In this document: positions 59,969 through 64,000 of the stretch, piece after piece | Position numbering within the stretch: the first letter of the stretch is position 1 | Layout: each line of letters starts with the position of its first letter | Position numbers and translations under genes: made by a program | Notes under the pieces: model-generated | What the model was told of the DNA's origin: nothing | Databases searched by the model: none | Seen by the model: only the letters and a program-made list of their open reading frames with translations | NCBI GenBank assembly: GCA_015680685.1 | Contig: MNCI01035006.1 | Location: forward strand, 237,318-301,317 | From: Gnetum montanum | Taxonomy: Eukaryota; Streptophyta; Gnetopsida; Gnetales; Gnetaceae | Direction of reading: 5' to 3' | DNA length: 64,000 nt

Positions 59969-62787
59969 TTATGTAGTGCATAATGGTAGTGGCTCCTCCA
60001 TTGGTTGCTTTCCCTTGTCATTAGGCTTCTAAAATTTGTATCTGTTGAGCAATGCCTGAAGTTTCTCTTTCTCCATTCTAGGTTCATGCACCATTCATGC
60101 TTGTTGTGTGATGTGTGATGGAGTAGGTACATCCCATAGACATGGCAACTATGGACACATCCAATTGGCTTTGATGTACCATGCTGTAAACTGCCTTCGC
60201 TCTTCCTTAAATGCCCTAGCCTTGGCTCATAACTCATGATAATTAGACAATCTTTTGGCCAAGTTCGCTACAACATCTTTCTACCCTTAGTAGCTAGCCT
60301 TTACTACTTCTAACTCAGAGTTTGCAACCTAAAGTTTCTATAAGGCATCTTTGTGATCTGCAAACTCTTTCTCATACAATGCATATGTGGCTATCACTTA
60401 CTATTCAAGTTCATTTCTAGACCTACCTACTATTAACATAGTTAAGTTAGCATAACAAAGGTTAGCTAACTCCCTGTACTCTTTCAAGTCCTCTATCTAC
60501 ATGTCTTTATTCTTAACTTTCGCTTGGTGAACATGGGCATAACTATCCAAGATGGATTGCAAGTCTAGATTTTGTGCTAATATGGAATTGATTCTAGCAT
60601 TCACCATCTATATTTCCTTTTCATTGATCTACTTATACATCCCCACCTAGTCATGCAAGTGTTCCTTAAGCCATTCGTGCTTCTTAGCTTCATTTTTCCA
60701 TGCACTGATTTCAATAGCTGATTTTTATCATATCATGTATACCTCCTCCATTAAGAGGGTCCTATTCTCTCTTGCTAAGTAGCTCATGTCTTCGTTAACC
60801 CTCATCAATTGCTCTCTTAATTGATGGATGATTTCTTCTAAGATATTCTTTTGTTTTTCAATGTTGGTTAACCTAATATTATTAGTAGTAAGCTGTTTGT
60901 TCTCTTCTTGGGCTACGATGAGTACCTTAGCATGTGCATACATTTATGCTTCTACTAGAAAGGCATTCCACATCACTTTCTCTATCTTGTTCTTCATCTA
61001 CTTATTTTTCTCAATCAAGCAACTAATTTGTTCTATTCTGAATTGTTCAATCTGGTTAGGCATAATGAATTGAGTTGGGTTTCTAGGTTCTCCTCGTAGG
61101 ATCATGAACTCTTCTTGTAATCTTAGAATTTTAGCTTCTACATGCTCCACCCTAGTCTCTATCATGATAGCTTACCTTTGATTACAATCAACTCTGACTA
61201 CACTACAGTGACATCACTTGGGATGTTGAAAAGTGTTATCATCACTTGTCCAATCTACAACAATCAATCTAGCACATCTTCATGATCTACATGAATCATT
61301 GAGGTTCCAGCTAGCATCTAAACATCTCTAGCTCTAGTGAGATTCACTAATGAAACAAAAGATGCATTAAATGATTCTTTAATGTGATTCGTAATCACTT
61401 TTGTGGCTCCCACTACATCTTGGCGCTACATTACCATAACTATGGCTTGTTATCTAGTTTCTAGCACCACTTGGAATGATAAAGCATTCCCAAAGATCTG
61501 TTGTGATGATTGGGCCTCTCCTCCTAACTACAGTGAGATTTTTCTACTTATAGGATCTATAGAAAGTATGGGCTGAATGGCATTGTCAATTACTTTGTAG
61601 AGGTTGGCCTCATCTCATGTTCCCCTACTAATGATCTCTGCAATTTATTGCAATGACTTATGAATGGCCTATATGGCAATAGTGGAACTTGCTATTGCTC
61701 TTGCTACTATTGTTACTCTTGCTAATGACTACTAGGTTGCACTTGCTATTTTTGTTTAGTAGTTTGTGTGATTTTCCCCCACACCTATTTTTTCCTCACC
61801 CTACTCTTTCCTAGGCATAGTGGCTTGAGTAGTTCAACATATGAGATGTTTTTAGCCTTCCTAGAAATGTCATTACTATACCCTAAGATTCCAGCACATT
61901 TTCATAGCTTCCTAATAAGGCAAGGAAATGGAAGTGTTAGCTTAAATACCTTCTTTTCTTTGAATCGCCTTTGGATCTCCATGAAATAGAGTTGTGTGAG
62001 TTTTACATTATATTTTTTTCATTAGAATCATACTTCCTCTGGCCACGAAATAAAGTCATGTGAGGTTTGCATTATATTTTTCAATTAGAATCACACTTCC
62101 TCTAGCCACATAGGTGGATAGTCTATTTAATCCTTTTGTTGGGAACAAGTGATATGTGCCAATTTTAAAATGAATTCTTTTCTCCAAAGTTACTACATTA
62201 TATCCCTTGTCTTCTTTATCATATGTCCATTTTAGCCACAATTTTCTAGTTTTGGCATCTGGTCTAGTGGATAGATGTGCTACTTTTGCCCCTTCATTGG
62301 GTATGTTTAGAGCCTCAACTATCACCTTGACTAAAAATGAAACAGATACTTCTTCAATGTTGACCATAGTACCTTCTTCTTTATTATGCTAGAATTGATA
62401 AGTCTTCCCTAGATACCGTTCACCACTATTTAAAAGTATGGGCCATAGCAATGATGCTTGGAATTGCATCCTTACCACTTCCAAAACAAATTTTACAAAT
62501 GGAACAAAGTTCATTTTCATAATTACTATGATTAGGATTGACTTTTCTTAAATAGCTTGGAGGCAATGTGGTGGCAATGTGAGGCATTGTCCTTACACTT
62601 GTGGTTCCTCTACCTCTCCTTGGATTGACTATATAGTTGTAGGAGTTTCCTAATGGATGCTAAAGGATTAGGCTTCCTACTCCACATGTTTTGGGTCTTG
62701 TTCTCGTATTCAACCTCTACCTTGGCCTTTTGGTCTTTTACTTGCAAGATGTGAGGGTTCTCTAGTTGCTCCTCTCTTTGGGACCAT
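59969..62787 (-). pseudogene. Conserved ~920-codon extra frame of C (function unknown)
   Basis: Reading starts at MVPKREEQLENP (62787) and ends at the stop 59969-59971 after KGKQPMEEPLPLCTT, the same ends as in A. The open piece 62056-62367 holds VIVEALNIPNEGAKVAHLS and KLWLKWTYDKEDKGYN; further on come YFMEIQRRFKEKK and LTLPFPCLIRKL (near 61930). The piece 60728-60943 (QLTTNNIRLTNIEKQKNILE and following) has heptad-like Leu/Ile spacing typical of a coiled coil. Stops and at least one shift (near 62400-62480) break it. No enzyme motif, signal peptide or membrane span was seen. It lies between PPT 1 and the C-rich tract with motif 2. Confidence 0.65.
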
Positions 62788-63117
62788 CTACAATCATTAA
62801 GGATTTGAGAACTATTAGAATGTTTACTTTGATTTAGATAGCCTTTTTCCTTTCTCATATCCTTTGTTAGATTAATTCTTAGCTCATTATGATTATAGAA
62901 TTAGAAAAATTGTAAACAAAAATCCCATAGGCATTAATTTCCTTATAACCCTTCACAATTGTCCATTTTGGTCTTGTGTATGGCTCATTAAGGGAATTAT
63001 TTAAGTGTTTTTGGCTTGATCTTTATTAAGAATCTTCAATTTTTTTCTTCAATCTTACCCTTAAAATACCCTTCAATGGTTAGGAAATTCCAAAAATTAG
63101 CATAGATCTTCCTTGTT

Positions 63118-63205
63118 AGCACACCCACCTCCTCCCTCCTCCCCCCACACAACAACCCCCACCCACATCCCACCCCCTCCTCTCTCTCTCCCTCCCACAA
63201 CTAAG
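63118..63205 (-). promoter_or_regulatory. C-rich tract with purine motif 2 in C
   Basis: About 75 bases of C-runs and CT repeats (cacccacctcctccctcctc and onward) end in ctctccctcccacaactaag, the motif 2 equivalent. On the minus strand this is a long purine tract with several runs of three or more G, which could form G-quadruplexes. It lies upstream of the extra frame's start at 62787. Confidence 0.6.
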
Positions 63206-64000
63206 ATGAGCACTCTAGAATTAAATGGATTCGAAAATCTGGAAAATCAAAGTGATAATGTGCAAGATATGGCTTGGAGAAGCTAGAAGTTCAAAGCACC
63301 TGAGTTAAGAAGAAAAATTGCAAAAACTCTCTTAGATGCACAATGGAAAAATAAAAATTTCACTAAGTGCCTCATGATATATATATATAGTTTTCGTTAA
63401 CCCAATATCAGGTGAAAAATTTTCAAGTTTCTCATGATTTGTGACAAATAAAAATGAGTTCTTGAGAATTTTTAGAAGCTATAAAACATGTTCAAAGGGT
63501 CTTGGACTATGAATGATGCATATTTATTGAAAATTTGGCATAGAGAATGTATAAAGAAGAAATCTCAAGTTATGAAAGTATACGAACTGTTGATGAGATG
63601 AATGAGATGGGTAATGAATTCTTTGGTATAGAACAGAGTTATGTAATGTAAAGGGAAGTTTTGATTAATATTTATTGGTCTTGGAAGGTTCAAAATGATG
63701 CAGAATTGTTGGACAAGTATAAGATACAATAGTTATACAAGTAGGTCCTCCCTAAAGCAAGCTCTAGCCCTTAATCCCCTTGTATAACCATGCCCAAAAG
63801 TACTTAAGGAGTTTAATGTAACACATACTTGTTAAGCAAAATACACTTGTTAGTACCACCAAACTAGGAAAATGACTCTATGTTACACAAAACCATAAGT
63901 TATGATTATTCACACAGTGATATGAAATAGATTTAAAAGGAATTGCAGAAATCAAGACATGAGATATTGTACCATAGGCATAATGAATTCTTGTGTTTTA
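63206..64000. other. Non-coding module of C, cut by window end
   Basis: Colinear with 22320-23250 of A. It includes 'gtaggtcctccctaaagcaa' near 63742 and 'ttatacaagt' just before it. No gene. Confidence 0.65.

Larger units (their letters stand above)
52089..64000 (-). mobile_element. Athila-like element C, 3' part, interrupted by B and cut by window end
   Basis: In minus-strand terms the window holds the 3' LTR (52089-52588 plus 59394-59757), the terminal PPT, the extra ~920-codon frame, the C-rich tract and part of the non-coding module, colinear with A from 18124 to about 23250. Integrase and everything 5' of it lie beyond the window. Frames are broken by several stops but less than in A. 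Confidence 0.85.

Overview
This window looks like intergenic DNA from a large-genome seed plant. It is AT-rich, has no complete host gene, and is built almost entirely from old, nested LTR retrotransposons plus LINE fragments. The Ty3/gypsy families present (Athila-like, Tat-like with two RNase H domains, and a chromovirus-like fragment), the Ty1/copia gag and the plant-type primer-binding sites support a plant. Very long elements and many decayed reading frames would suit a gymnosperm or another giant genome, but nothing seen fixes the species. All family names come from protein motifs read by eye; no database search was run.

Layout from left to right. 1-94 is the outer edge of an Athila-like LTR (element D). 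95-2654 is unassigned. 2655-8554 is element F, a minus-strand LTR element with an initiator-Met-type PBS, no gag or pol, and a captured CCR4-type deadenylase fragment. About 9090-10880 is a ~192-bp tandem repeat interrupted by a 182-base C homopolymer. 11640-14946 is a broken plus-strand Tat-like pol (K), followed by an LTR-like block at 16079-17316 and a short gap. 17716-34048 is a minus-strand Ty3/gypsy element (J: gag and a protease remnant), split by element A (18124-31206), a 13-kb minus-strand Athila-like element with both LTRs, gag, PR-RT-RH, IN and an extra ~920-codon frame next to the 3' LTR. 34049-36180 is probably J leader and LTR. 36180-37971 is a plus-strand gypsy RNase H/integrase fragment (I). 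38072-44481 is H, a plus-strand copia element with gag but no pol and an unrelated extra frame. 44484-45350 is LTR-like. 45350-48985 is G, a truncated relative of F that carries the same CCR4 fragment. 49003-52088 holds two LINE pieces in opposite orientation. 52089 to the window end is C, a relative of A, whose 3' LTR is split by B (52589-59388), a younger gag-protease-only relative with a perfect 5-bp target duplication.

The nesting gives a relative order: the LINE predates C, which predates B; J predates A. B and D keep CpG-rich LTR ends and B keeps long gag frames, whereas A and C have many stops. A, B and C share one architecture: a short U3 with palindromic repeats, polypurine-like tracts repeated at module borders, and in A and C a large conserved frame in the position where some plant elements carry an env-like gene. 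That frame, the purine-tract modules and the CCR4 fragment shared by F and G are the most interesting content.
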